From NCBI RefSeq assembly GCF_015832195.1, contig NC_052019.1:42411016-42475015 (forward strand): a stretch of 64,000 nt of DNA. Direction: 5' to 3'. Origin of the DNA: Motacilla alba alba. Taxonomy: Eukaryota; Chordata; Aves; Passeriformes; Motacillidae. The position numbers were made by a program, and so were the translations under genes. Shown one piece after another: positions 22,886-34,000 of the stretch. The notes beneath the pieces were generated by a model that was given only the letters and a program-made list of their open reading frames with translations, ran no database searches and was not told where the DNA came from. Positions within the stretch are counted from its first letter, which is position 1. Each line of letters begins with the position of its first letter.

Positions 22886-25800
22886 CTTTCCTCTCACAGT
22901 TTTCATAATTCTGATTTGGCATATCATTTTTTTTGTTTGTTTTTACAGAGCTTCCTGCAATATCCAGCTTGTGTTTACTCTCAACAGGATGCCTTTAGTT
23001 CCTCTATCATTCTAAGGAGCTGAAAAAATAATTTTTGAAGCCTAAGAGAGGTCTTTTCCCTTTAAAACCTTTATTGCATATTGAAATATAACCTTTTGTG
23101 ACAAGGATAAAAGAGCATTTTTAAAATGTCATTTTCTCCAGCCTGCCACAAACCCCACCTACTTCAGTAGGTATCTTATTGAGGGTGGAAAGAGTGAACA
23201 ATCCCCAAAGAGGACAATCAATGAGTTCACAAAATCATTGTGGGCTCTCTATCAGGTTAGTCAAGTTAGATTGGCTCCTTGAAAACTGCTTTCTCCCTCA
23301 GTCATCCCACTGAGATTCTATGCAGAAGATCGACTCTGAATTAATATTCTGATTTGTTTTACAGTAGCTGACCCACGTATACACGTTAATATAGAGAAGT
23401 TCCACCCTTCCAGCTGCATTATTTTTAGTCATAACTGCTTAAGATTATCCAAAAGCAGTAAAATTGACTGAGATGGTTTGGGCATATGGGGAGGGGAGGA
23501 AAAGTTATGGATAATTTTTTCAGTCATTCTATCTCTTCTCACCTGCAGGACTATAAACATTTTGACCCCTTGTGTTACTTTCCTTTTACCTCTGTCTGGC
23601 TCTGATATAGAGCTTTGGATCTTGAAGGACAAGGTTCTCTTCCCTGTCTTTAGATGCCCACAGCTGAACTGGTCATCCACCATGTCCTCCAGAGTCAATG
23701 GAGAGAAAGAACATCTTTTAGGAGCAATTAATATAGTGTGTCCTGGACACCCAGATTAAGATGTGATGACTCCAAGAGAAATTATCCAATTACCTTAAAA
23801 TGGGGTATCTCAGTTTAGATACCTAGGTATTTGGCCTTATGCATCCTAAACAAAAAATTGTGGTCTGTAGTTAGACTCATCTGCTGTCCAGATGAAGCTC
23901 TTTTGCAGGGATTTTTGGTCTCCCAAGAGTAACTGGATAATGCAGGGCTGCAGGTTAAATGAGTAAATCTAGGAGTAGCGTGAGTTTCACTAGCAACAGA
24001 TTTAGGTGGTTTTTTTTACAGTTGTCATCAAAATACTTACTTTTAGAAAATGAAGCAACCAGGAAACCTGATAAGTCAAAAGCTGTTTATAGGCAGGTTA
24101 TTTTTAGGTGGAAAATTGGCAGCACATGAGGGAACTGGGCAGGTACTGCACAGAAAATATCAGCAGAGCGTAATAGCTGTCCACCTTACCAGCCAGAAAC
24201 TATCCAGGTACTGCAGGACTTAACTGCATTTGGTGATTCAGAATACTGACTTTCCAGTTTTTTTGCTCCTCTGTAATCTGAACAGACACTCAGAGGAATC
24301 CCATTCCCACCCTCATTCACTTTCAGCCGTTCTCTTCCCCTTCTGATTCCTGTCTAATGATTCTGCTTGAGACCCTGATTTACAAGGTCATTTCCGGCCT
24401 CTGCACAGCCACTCAGACAAACAGCCCCTGTCCATGATATCATTGCCCTATCAAGAAATCACTTCTCCCTGTAGTGCTGGGAATTAAAAAGCCACAGTAA
24501 GAAAATGAAACTGAAATGCAACTAAAAATATATAAACTTGCACAGATGCCCTTATACCATAAGGTGCTGTGATGAGCCAGGCATTCAAAATGTTTCTGAG
24601 TTATGGAAAAAGGGTCCAAGCCATCAGACATGCTCAAGCTTATTTTCCCTGGCCCACCTGAGTAGAAGTATTTGAGGAAATACACATATATTCTTAAACA
24701 AAACCATGGCTGACAGCAGAATGGGGTTCTATAAACGCTTACAAATGGGGAAGGTTAGTGTAAGACCTAAAATAAAGCAGGCCAATGGTGTGCAAATTGA
24801 TTCTAGCTTGGGGAGCACTAGCCAGCTACATGTGGGCAGGTAAATTTGAGCAGTGCTATGGAGCCTGCAGAGGGAGAGCCACTGGTTGGTGAAGAGGCCA
24901 AACCACAAGCAGACTGGGGAAGGCTGCTGCTCTCCACCTGGCGATGTGTGGGTTATGCGTGTCCTAGTTCTCAGCCCCCAGCACTGCCCTAACAGCACGT
25001 ATGCACAGCCACACATCCGCACACACACGGCCATGCCTCTGCTTGTTTCCAGCACAGAAGATGTGCAGCAGGTCAGAGTTAGGTGAGGAGACCACTGATG
25101 TCCCGAGGCCATTGTTCAGTGAGCTCTTTCCTCGCTGAATTCCTGAAACCAAGGCACCCCACCTTTACTCCCAGCCTTCCTTGGGCAGTTGGTATCAACA
25201 CCCAGGGGAGACAACATACAAATAGGACAAATAAGACAAGACAACCTCCTACGAGGAAGCTGTGAAATGGCACAGTCTGACCCAATTTGTCTCCTCCTCA
25301 TTTGCTGCTTTCTTCTCTCCCGTTTCCCAGAGGACATTGGTCTCAACAGCATGTCACATCTCTCCAGGAGAACCTTCCTTTGCCTGCCATGCATCCCTGC
25401 CAGACGCCTGGGATTGCACCTTCCTGCTCTACTTTTGCTGTCAGCCAGAAATCCCTCCCCACCCCACATTCCTCCTCGGCAGCCCTGAGCACCCTAAATC
25501 CCTCTTGAAGAGGAGTATTGATGGCAGAGATTAAGTTGCCTCTTCCCAGGGCTCCCTGTTTGCTTCTTGCTCTGGCATTGCAACTCCACTGTCTTTCCCC
25601 GCATGTCCGGCCTTCATCTACCTGAAAACTCACCTCTGTGACGAAAAGATTCCCAGAGATGCCACCTGCAGCTCCAGTGCCTGCATGCCAGTTAACCTAT
25701 GTTGTGTTTCGTCTCTCTCTTGCTGATCATTCTCTGCCCAGCTTCCTCTCACGCTGCTGTTCCGTTTCCACTTCACCTCTCAACCTTGACAATATAAGCA

Positions 25801-26221
25801 GGGGAATTCCCACCTGGCTGATCTGATTGGCATAAGAGCAGTTACACTATCAGCCCTTTTAAATGAGCCAACATACAAAAGTCTGGCACTATGGTAAGAG
25901 TGCACTGTGTGAAAACTAAGGCTTCTCCCACATCTCTCTTTGACCTTCTCTTTGTAATGACTGGCAAGATTTATTTCCCTTCTTACCTCTAGGCATATAT
26001 TTCTCCTAATTTGTTTTATCAGTGCTCAGTGTTTGCTTTTGGATGATTCACTCATCAGCTGCTACCTGGAATTCAGCCTTGATTAAACCATGAGCTATAT
26101 GTCTCCAGGAGAGTTAACAGGAAGATTGCTTCGTAGCAGACTTTGTAGACCTGGAGATAACATTGTAACAGGAAAACAGAACTGAAAGTGGTGTTTGCAG
26201 GCTGCACCTACAGAAATTATC

Positions 26222-26340
26222 TCACATAAACACATGTACACATAAAGACACAGAAGTGTGAATAGATACACATTTATAAAAGCACATACACACACATATA
26301 TACATGAAGACGTATAAATATAGCAACAGAAAATACACAC
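26222..26340. repeat. Degenerate CA/ACATA-rich low-complexity stretch
   Basis: Repeated CACATA, CACACA and ATACAC words with many interruptions. The 81-codon open frame on the - strand is a product of this composition. Confidence 0.7.
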
Positions 26341-27359
26341 AAATTTTGCTATTTTTCAAATACTTAGCCCATATGCCAAGGCTTTAGTATTTCACCACAA
26401 AATAATTGCATGTCTAAAATTTAATCAAGATCTAGATTTTCCTGTACTTAAACTCCAGCAAAACAAGCAACAGGGAACATGAAAATGTTGAGTTAGAGAA
26501 ACCTAACTTAATCGCCTCAGAGACATTTTCAGGTTCCCATAAGAAACTCTAAAACACAAGAAATCCAAACACTCAGAGTGGGACTGACTACCTTAATGTA
26601 AACATGTGTATCTACCTGCTTGTCTAGACTCCCTTTGTAATCAGTGGAGAGCAATATGGTAATTCCAGGAGATACCTCACACTGAAGTAGAGAGATGAAC
26701 TGCCTCTTATCCCTGTGATTTTCTTCACCGACTACAAAGGAAGGTAAGCAGAGCTGTCAGACTTGCATGGCCCTGTGATTACATGAATATGCTCTGCAAA
26801 GTAGAAGAGCAAAACTTAAAACTGAGCCAGTCTGCAACACCATCTAGCCCACACATTAGAAACACAGTGTAACATCCAAAATTAGAAGGCTTCAGGTATT
26901 TCTGCGGGTAGGTAGAAAGGAAAGTGGAGGTGATAATGAAGAGAAAAACAAGCATTCCCAGGAAGAAATGGACACAGGGAAATATTAATTGAAGACCATG
27001 GCTTTTAATGTCATTTGAAAATTACAATGGCATTGTTAGAGACCAGTTGGGGATAGTGGTAACAAGAGTAAAAAGTACAGAAACACCCCGCACTCAGCAA
27101 AATGTACTTAGAAAAGTATAACAAGTCCAACACGGTTTCCAAATGTCATGGTTATTGGCAGGGACTTTTAAAGACCAGAGCGTCTAATCACTGAAAAGTC
27201 TAAAACAGGTCTTTTCCAGCTGCTAAAATGACAATTATCTCTATATAAAACAAAGCCAGTCGCAGTTATGCAGAAAAATAAGAAAGAGAAGATTCTTAGC
27301 AGCAAGAAAGTGATATACAGCCTTTTGTGGAAATATGTTGAAATCAGGACTGCTGAATT

Positions 27360-29741
27360 CTATGACTTCAAGGCACCTTTCAAGTTTTCCCAAAACATCT
27401 GCTGCTGCTCTTCACCAGCAGGCCACTCCAGGTAGGTCTTTGTGTTCATGACCTTCCGCAGCTTGCAGAACCTCTTGGGAATGGCTTTGCTCTGGATGGG
27501 CTCCAGGAGGATGAGAATCGCCGCATCGTTGTTCTCATCAAAGAGGCGGAAATGCGAGAAGTCCAGCTCGTACTTGCACCACTCGCTCTGCACAAAGTGC
27601 TCGGACAGCACAAAGAGCGTTTTGCGGCTCTTCTCAATGGAGTCGATGATGTTGTCCACGATCCACTTCCCCGGCACAAAGTCCCGCTTGTGCAGGCAGA
27701 GCCGGAAGGGAGGGCAGGCCTGCTCCAGCTCCCGCACCATGGTGTTCTCCACCCAGTCGGAGTCGTTCTCGCTGTAGGAGACAAAAGCGTCGTAGCAGAC
27801 GTCCTTCGGCGGGGCGCGCTTGGGCTTCCGCTTGGCTTGCAGCCAGGCCCATGTCATCCGCAGGTACCAGACCACGTGGTACTTGTAGCCGACGGCCACC
27901 AGCAGCAGGATGACCAGGAACACCAGGACGCAGATCAACGACACCACCAGGGACCTGTGGCACTCCATCAGGGAGAGGTGCACAGAGCCAACCTGCGCCC
28001 CTCTCACCGCCAGCGGAGAGTCACACACGTACTGGTCCGGCCACCCCACCAGCACTTGGGTTAGCCCGGCCTCGTGGTGGATGAAGGAGAGGAACTCACA
28101 GGAGCAGATGAAGTTGTTGTCACTGGCATCCAGCAGCTCCATTCTCCTGAAGGACTCCAACTCCTCCTTGAAGAAACTGTTCAGCTTGTTTCTTCTGACG
28201 GACAAGGACACTAAGCTTGGGATGGGTGCGGCACCTGGCAGCGTCTTCAGCTGGTTTCTTGTGAGGTACAGCTCTTTCAGAAATGGGAGCTGCAGTCCAA
28301 ACTCCTTCAGGTTGTTTCCACTGACATCCAAAACCTCTAGCGTTTGAGGAATGCAGGTTGTTACTTTAGGAATTTGAGTGCTGGACAGGTTTAAATATTT
28401 CAGGAGTTTTGGCCATTCACACGCATCTGGAATCTCACCAAAATTATTTTGGCTAATATCAAGATTACTCAATTTTGGTAGACGAGATGTATACTCTGCA
28501 GTCTCTTTCAGAGATTTTAGAGAGTTCTGACTTAGATTTAGAGTTTGCAATGAAGGCCAGGAATGTTCACAGATTGTCTCATCTAAACGCTTATTTACAA
28601 GCAAATTATCATGAAAGTCCAGATAGAGAAGTGATGAAAAATGTCTTGCAAGATTGCATGGTACCATGAAAACATTAGAGCTTGCAATAGTGAGTCTTTT
28701 TAGTTTGTTTATTTGTGACTCCATGCCTTGCAGGTCAAAAAACAAATGAAAATTCTGAATCATTGCCTTTATAATTGTTATGGTTTCAACAAAACTTTGC
28801 CCACTCCTTGCAATTTCTTTAGTGTTCCATATTCCCTGCCCCTCAAGCACACAATTAATTGCCTCTAACTCTTTTAAAGAGGTGATTTCCTTCAGTGACA
28901 CTATTGTTCGGCTAATAGTTTGGTCTGTGCAGAAAGCTTCTTTAAATGTAAGTTTTTGTATCCTAAAAGGACGTGTAGAATTCTGCACCAAGCTTTTTTT
29001 TTCAACCGGTAATTTGATTTCTGTCACTTCCAGCCAAGTGACAGAGTGCACAAGGTCCCTAACAATTTCTGAGAATATGTTACTATTTCTTAGGTTTATG
29101 ATCATGTGATTGATCTGCTTAATTGATTTCAAACTTCCCTGCTCATACTGACTGAGATTGCTACCATCAATCCACAACTTGTGCAGAAGCTCAATGCCCT
29201 CAAAGTTCCCTTGCCTTATCACAGAGAACTGCGGGTTGCCCAGGTAGAGAGAGCTCAGGTTCCTCAGGCTAGAAAAGGGGGAGCTCTGCCCCAGGTCTCT
29301 GTAGGAATTGCCTTGAAGATGGAGATGCTGGAGTGAAAAAAGGTGCCCAAACCACACCGGGGACAGGTGAGCCAAGCTGTTATTTGATAAGTCCAAGAGC
29401 TCCAGTTTTTCCAGGAACTGAAATGCATCCTCATCTATCGAGCTGATTTTGTTGGACTGCAGCAGCAGGACTCTCAGGTTCACAGCCTGCTGCAGGTCCT
29501 GGGATTGGATGTGCTTTATCTTGTTGTGGGTCAGGTTTAACACTGTGATTTTGGAAGTAAGCCCAGGGGGAATGAATTCCAAGGCCATGGAGAAGCAGTT
29601 GCAAAGCTGACTGGCATCGCATGAAGGACAAGCCTGCTTCAGTGTTAGCTGCTCGGAGAGGCTTGCAGCTAAGACCATGTAGATGGCCAACACTTGCCAG
29701 GTGTGTGTAGTTCTTGATATTTGTTTTGCTTGAATGGACAT
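27360..29741 (-). CDS. TLR2A: Toll-like receptor 2, first tandem copy (TLR2A-like), 793 aa, single coding exon
   Basis: Same role as the neighbouring copy: lipopeptide sensing at the cell surface with TLR1-type partners, signalling via a cytoplasmic TIR domain to MyD88. Seen: signal peptide in the first ~35 residues, LRR N-cap cysteines, LRR solenoid, C-cap, membrane helix at about 596-619 and TIR from about 648, with box 1 YDAFVSYSE, BB-loop RDFVPGKW and box 3 FWENLKGAL. The ATG lies 4 nt after a strong acceptor (pyrimidine tract then ACAG, AG at 29746-29747), so the whole protein is in one exon and the 5' UTR starts elsewhere, as in other vertebrate TLR2 genes. The length equals that quoted from memory for chicken TLR2 type 1. 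Residues about 240-428 differ strongly from the other copy; the TIR differs by only a few residues. It is transcribed in the same direction as TMEM131L and the second TLR2. Confidence 0.95.
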   Translation of the reverse strand: MSIQAKQISRTTHTWQVLAIYMVLAASLSEQLTLKQACPSCDASQLCNCFSMALEFIPPGLTSKITVLNLTHNKIKHIQSQDLQQAVNLRVLLLQSNKISSIDEDAFQFLEKLELLDLSNNSLAHLSPVWFGHLFSLQHLHLQGNSYRDLGQSSPFSSLRNLSSLYLGNPQFSVIRQGNFEGIELLHKLWIDGSNLSQYEQGSLKSIKQINHMIINLRNSNIFSEIVRDLVHSVTWLEVTEIKLPVEKKSLVQNSTRPFRIQKLTFKEAFCTDQTISRTIVSLKEITSLKELEAINCVLEGQGIWNTKEIARSGQSFVETITIIKAMIQNFHLFFDLQGMESQINKLKRLTIASSNVFMVPCNLARHFSSLLYLDFHDNLLVNKRLDETICEHSWPSLQTLNLSQNSLKSLKETAEYTSRLPKLSNLDISQNNFGEIPDACEWPKLLKYLNLSSTQIPKVTTCIPQTLEVLDVSGNNLKEFGLQLPFLKELYLTRNQLKTLPGAAPIPSLVSLSVRRNKLNSFFKEELESFRRMELLDASDNNFICSCEFLSFIHHEAGLTQVLVGWPDQYVCDSPLAVRGAQVGSVHLSLMECHRSLVVSLICVLVFLVILLLVAVGYKYHVVWYLRMTWAWLQAKRKPKRAPPKDVCYDAFVSYSENDSDWVENTMVRELEQACPPFRLCLHKRDFVPGKWIVDNIIDSIEKSRKTLFVLSEHFVQSEWCKYELDFSHFRLFDENNDAAILILLEPIQSKAIPKRFCKLRKVMNTKTYLEWPAGEEQQQMFWENLKGALKS
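28458..29023 (-). other. Diverged central LRR block of the first TLR2 copy (residues about 240-428)
   Basis: Counterpart of 20801-21363, 3 nt longer. Copy-specific peptides include TEIKLPVEKKSLVQNS and IQNFHLFFDLQGMESQ. A few anchors are shared (VPC followed by a short LRR, then WPSLQTLNLSQNSL), so the blocks are homologous but old, whereas the flanks are recently homogenised. Confidence 0.85.
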
Positions 29742-29744
29742 TTT

Positions 29745-29747
29745 GCT
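29745..29747 (-). other. Splice acceptor of the TLR2A coding exon
   Basis: On the - strand, a pyrimidine run (TTTTTCTGTTTCCTACAG) ends in AG at 29747-29746, and the exon begins CAAA then ATG. It is a strong consensus acceptor and places the start codon 4 nt into the exon. Confidence 0.75.
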
Positions 29748-30099
29748 GTAGGAAACAGAAAAAAAGAGAAGGTAGAGTCAAATTTTAATTTTGAACAGCA
29801 GCTGAAAACTCTTTAAATCCTGCACTATTTTTTTAGTAATCTCAGATTAAATTTTTTTTTTTAAATGGTATCCTCTGATGTCAGTCTTCCTCTCCTACTT
29901 GATCTTCTCAGCCCTGCAACCATGATGTGTTGCTCATCCCTGGAGTACAGCCATATCACTTGTCAAGAGCCCTAAAGGACCATTCTTAGTATCTTGCTTT
30001 TCTATAGGCACATTGGCTATGGCTCTCACCTCTTTCATCTCTCACATTATGCTTCCTCTCAGCAAAGAAGCTACAGCTGGATGTTTCGGCTCCAAATCG

Positions 30100-31062
30100 G
30101 GGAAGATGGTTAGATCATCAGTGATCTGAATGAGGGGATCGAGTGCATACTCAGTTTGCAGATAACACCAAGTTGGGTGAGAGTGTTGATCTGCTGTAGG
30201 GCAAGGAGGCTCAACAGAGGGATCTGGATTGGATGGATCCATGGCCTAAGGCCAATTGGATGAGACTCATCAGAATGAAGTACCATGTGCTGCACTTGGG
30301 TCACAACAACCCCATGCAGCACTAAATGCTGGGGTCAAAGTGGCTGGAAAGCTGCCCAGAAGAAAAGGATCTGGAAGCACTGGTCAACAGGCAGCTGAAT
30401 ATGATCCAGTATATGTCCAGGTGACCAAGAAGGCCAATGGCATCCTGGCCTGTATCAGCAATAGTGTGACTAACAGGACCAGGGCAGTGATTGTCCCCAT
30501 GTACTCAGCACTGGTGAAGTCACACCTCAAATCCTGTGTTCAGTTTTGGGCCTCTCACTTCAATAAGGACATTGAGGCACTGGAGCCTGTGCAGAGCAGA
30601 GCAATGGAGCTGGGAAAGAGTCTAGACTATAAGTCTTAAGAGAACCAGCTGTGGGAGCTATAGTTGTTTAGCCTGGAGAAAATGGAGGCTCAGAGAGGAC
30701 TTTATCACTCTCTACAACTGCCTGAAATGAGTCTGTAGTCAGTGGGGGTCAGTGTAGTGAGTGGGGGTCAGTCTCTCCTCCCAGGTAACAAGCGATAGGA
30801 AAAGTGGAAACAGCTTCAAGTCGCACCAAGGGAAGTTTAGACTGAATGTTAGGAAAAAAAATCACAGAAAGGGCGGTCAAGCACTGGCACAGACTGCCCA
30901 GGGAAGTGGTGGAGTTACCATTCCTGGAGGTACTTAAAAGACATGCAGACATGGTGCTTAGGGACATAGTTTAGTGGTAGGCTTGGCAGTATTTGGTTAA
31001 TGGTTTGACTCAATGGTCTTAAGGGCCTTTTTAAACCAAAATGATTTTGTGATTCTGTGATT
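30100..31062 (+). mobile_element. CR1 LINE, 5'-truncated, + orientation
   Basis: The sequence follows the CR1 3' region: GTGATCTGAATGAGGGGAT, CCAAGAAGGCCAATGG, the run from CCAGGGCAGTGATTGTCCCC through TGGAGCCTGTGCAGAGCAG, and ends in the typical tail GATTTTGTGATTCTGTGATT. Only the end of the reverse transcriptase frame and the 3' UTR remain, with many substitutions, so it is dead. It contains a 19-bp tandem duplication at 30735-30772. It starts about 350 bp upstream of the TLR2A coding exon, in the opposite orientation. Confidence 0.85.
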
Positions 31063-34000
31063 ACAAACGCTCAAGCCTGTGCAGCATCAGTCTGCCCATT
31101 CTGTATGGCTACATGGCAGGCAGAAGCCCAAACAGAGCCTGCTCTCCCTCTCAGCCCTTCCAGAGGGCTTGAGTTTTCCAACAGCACAAACTTTCCCAGA
31201 AGAGATCAGGGGTCCCCTGCATGGAGTCTCACCAGCCTCAGGGCCTCTAAAAGCAGAGCTCTTGCCACACCCTTTTGCACACTGTGTAAGCAATTCACAT
31301 TCCTTACTGGAAAGGCAGAACAACCTGATATGAAATGAAGGCTATCAGACTTTTCTGTAAAACAACACCAGTAATAGATGGGATATAGATGTTACTGTCA
31401 CCCTATAAACAGTGGATGTAATTAGAACAATACTGATTTTAATGTAAAGAAGGGCTGTGTTTCCTGCCACAGGCGCCAAAAAACACTTCACCAGGTTTGA
31501 AATGCAAACAGTTCCAGTAGTGCAGATGAACACTACCAGTAAACCCTGAATAAGCAGAGGTTAAGTACTTACCTAGTGTACTGCATGCTGTGTGTCAGTC
31601 TCCTCGTGTGCTGGTCAAGGCATCTGAATGGTCACCTCATACCTGCAAGCACAACAAAAGCTGGAAATTTTTGGCAGGTCTGATGAGGTGACAGTCTCGA
31701 AGTGAGAAAATATTTCAGCCTCAAAATATTGTTCTCTTCAAACAAAACTTCATGTTCCCAGTTTCCCAGTGTCCTTTAACTATGCAGCCAGTGAATCGTA
31801 GCAGTTTGCGTCTCTTCTCTCTAGTGGTGGCTCCCCTGTGGAAACCATGGCTTCTGAAGAGTCCAGGATTGTCCAGCACGTATGGCTCACCCTTCAAACT
31901 CACATTTCAACCAATTCTACCGTTGCTGCTGATTTGGGACACAAAAAATGAGAACATATTGTAGTTGAACTCTCTTCTTTGAAAGATAAAATTAACTGTC
32001 AGTCTCTTCTTTTTGTCAGTCAACTCCCATTGGCTGATGCAATCATTTTGCGCAAGTCATTCTTTCACAATCCCTTCCTCCCCATTAAGTGCAGAAATAG
32101 TTCCCAGGCAGAACTGCATTAACCTCCCTGTATCTCTGTGTTCAACACCTTTTGTCTGGTAGGCACTGAGGGTTGTTCACTGTGCTGAGAAACAGAACAT
32201 CGCAGCACAACCAACTTACGTAAGTTCTTTAAAATATTATCAATATAAAAAGTGATGCATGTATTAAGTCTTGGAGTCAAATTGTTTAGTCAAGGAGAGT
32301 ACTACAGAAACACTCAGCATCCTTTAATTTCCTAGGACATTACAGTCATATGATGTCAACAGAAAATGAATAACAGGAATGATATTCTGTCTGAAGCACA
32401 AGACACAGTCTGAAGCAAAGTATCTCTCTGTAAACATCAAAGGCAATTTTGAGAGAGGAGGCTGGATGGCATTCATTTTAACCTGACTGAAGTAATACAT
32501 GGTTGGTCAAATAGCCAAGTATGCTGTTTGCACAAAGGGGCAGGGAGTCATCCTACCAGCTCTGAAAGGCAAGTCCGTTAAATTCAAACACTAACATTCC
32601 TATTGCAGTTACCATTTCTTTTCTGTGTTCAAAAATTGTCACCTTTTGCCGCCCTCTTGCACCAAGAAGTACCTGCCTGAGAGCAGACAGATGGACTGAT
32701 TCCTTCCACTTGTCAGAGGGCCCACAGCAGCATCTGTGTGATCAAGGGTGGCAAAGCCCACAGAGAGCCCAAATGCACCTCATGGCAACGTTCAGTCACA
32801 CTGCACTGACAATAGCATTGCACATTAGGTTAAGAGAAAAAGAAATTGGAAGACTGAGATACCCTTGTATTTTCTGTCTACTACAGAGGATAGCTGATAA
32901 GCATAAAGCACCCAGTAAAATGAGGGCAAAGCAGCTGTGGGGCAGACAGGAGAAGGAAAATAGTCTTTTAGTAAAAGGATGTCATCAACTTCCCCAAAGC
33001 CACCTCTTCCCTCTAGCATCTGAAATGGTTCTTGCTCTTCAATAGGGAAGACTTCCGTTTTCAAAATATTAACTCTGGGTTCAATGAGACTTGTTACTGT
33101 ATATTTTTGTCTTCAAAACTGCACCTCTCTGATACAGTAAAAATTTAGTTAATTTGGGAAGAGTTTTGGAGAAGAAGACCATGTACATAATTCAGTGTGA
33201 AATGGGCACTCTCTTCTATCTGTTACAGCTTCATCACCACACATTTGTGGAGAATTGAGGTACATATCAGATGTTTTTTCAGAAGAAGCCACTTTCTCCT
33301 AACATCCAGGCTCAGCCAGCTCTCATCACAGATGGATCTATGCTGGCCAGGTTTCTGGTTTCTCTCAGAAAGAGAGAACTGGTGTGACTATGCCACAGTT
33401 CACATACCAAGCAGTCCAGTTCAGCAAGCTGCTTAAAATGCCAAGAAATGTGGGCGATTGTCAGGGTTATCACATTATCCATACTCAGGAAGGTTTGAGG
33501 ATGTGCAAAAATGCTCTCCACAAGCTGCCCCACACACACAGACAAGATAGCAGCCACCTGCCTCCCAGAGCATTAGCTTCCAAATTGAGGTGCAGCATGG
33601 CTCAAAACAACTTCTTTTGAAATCAAAGACTCTAAAGTAGGAGAAAGCTGCTGTCTTTTAAGATGAGAATACTCTTCAACTGGTTTTCCTCCAGAGTAAC
33701 TGCATGTTTAGCATTGAACAAACGTGCTTTCTCTCCTCTTCCAAGTTTAAGCTATGATTAACCTTCCTCTTTAATACTGTTTAAAACAAGTCACATGCCT
33801 TCACCTACACTACATTTTCCTAAGAGAAGCACATTGCTCTGCAACAAAGCTGTGCTTTTGTAACTGCAGATGTTCCAAGCAGAGACACCGCACGAGCCTT
33901 CACCAGCAGTAGATGGGGATCAGATAGAGATGTGGTAATAATGTTTGAAGCTGTCTTGCTTTAAATGTTCCCGTTTATCCAACAGCAGCACAAGCAGTAC

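Larger units (their letters stand above)
22380..27355. other. Spacer between the TLR2 copies
   Basis: It should contain the promoter and any 5' non-coding exon of TLR2B (transcribed leftwards) and the 3' UTR of TLR2A. I could not fix those. Apart from a possible CR1 tail and the CA-rich stretch nothing is recognised; open frames near 25100-25600 overlap on both strands and look accidental. Confidence 0.55.

Noticed and set aside
30256..30639. 127-codon frame on the + strand
   Set aside because: It is part of the CR1 element.
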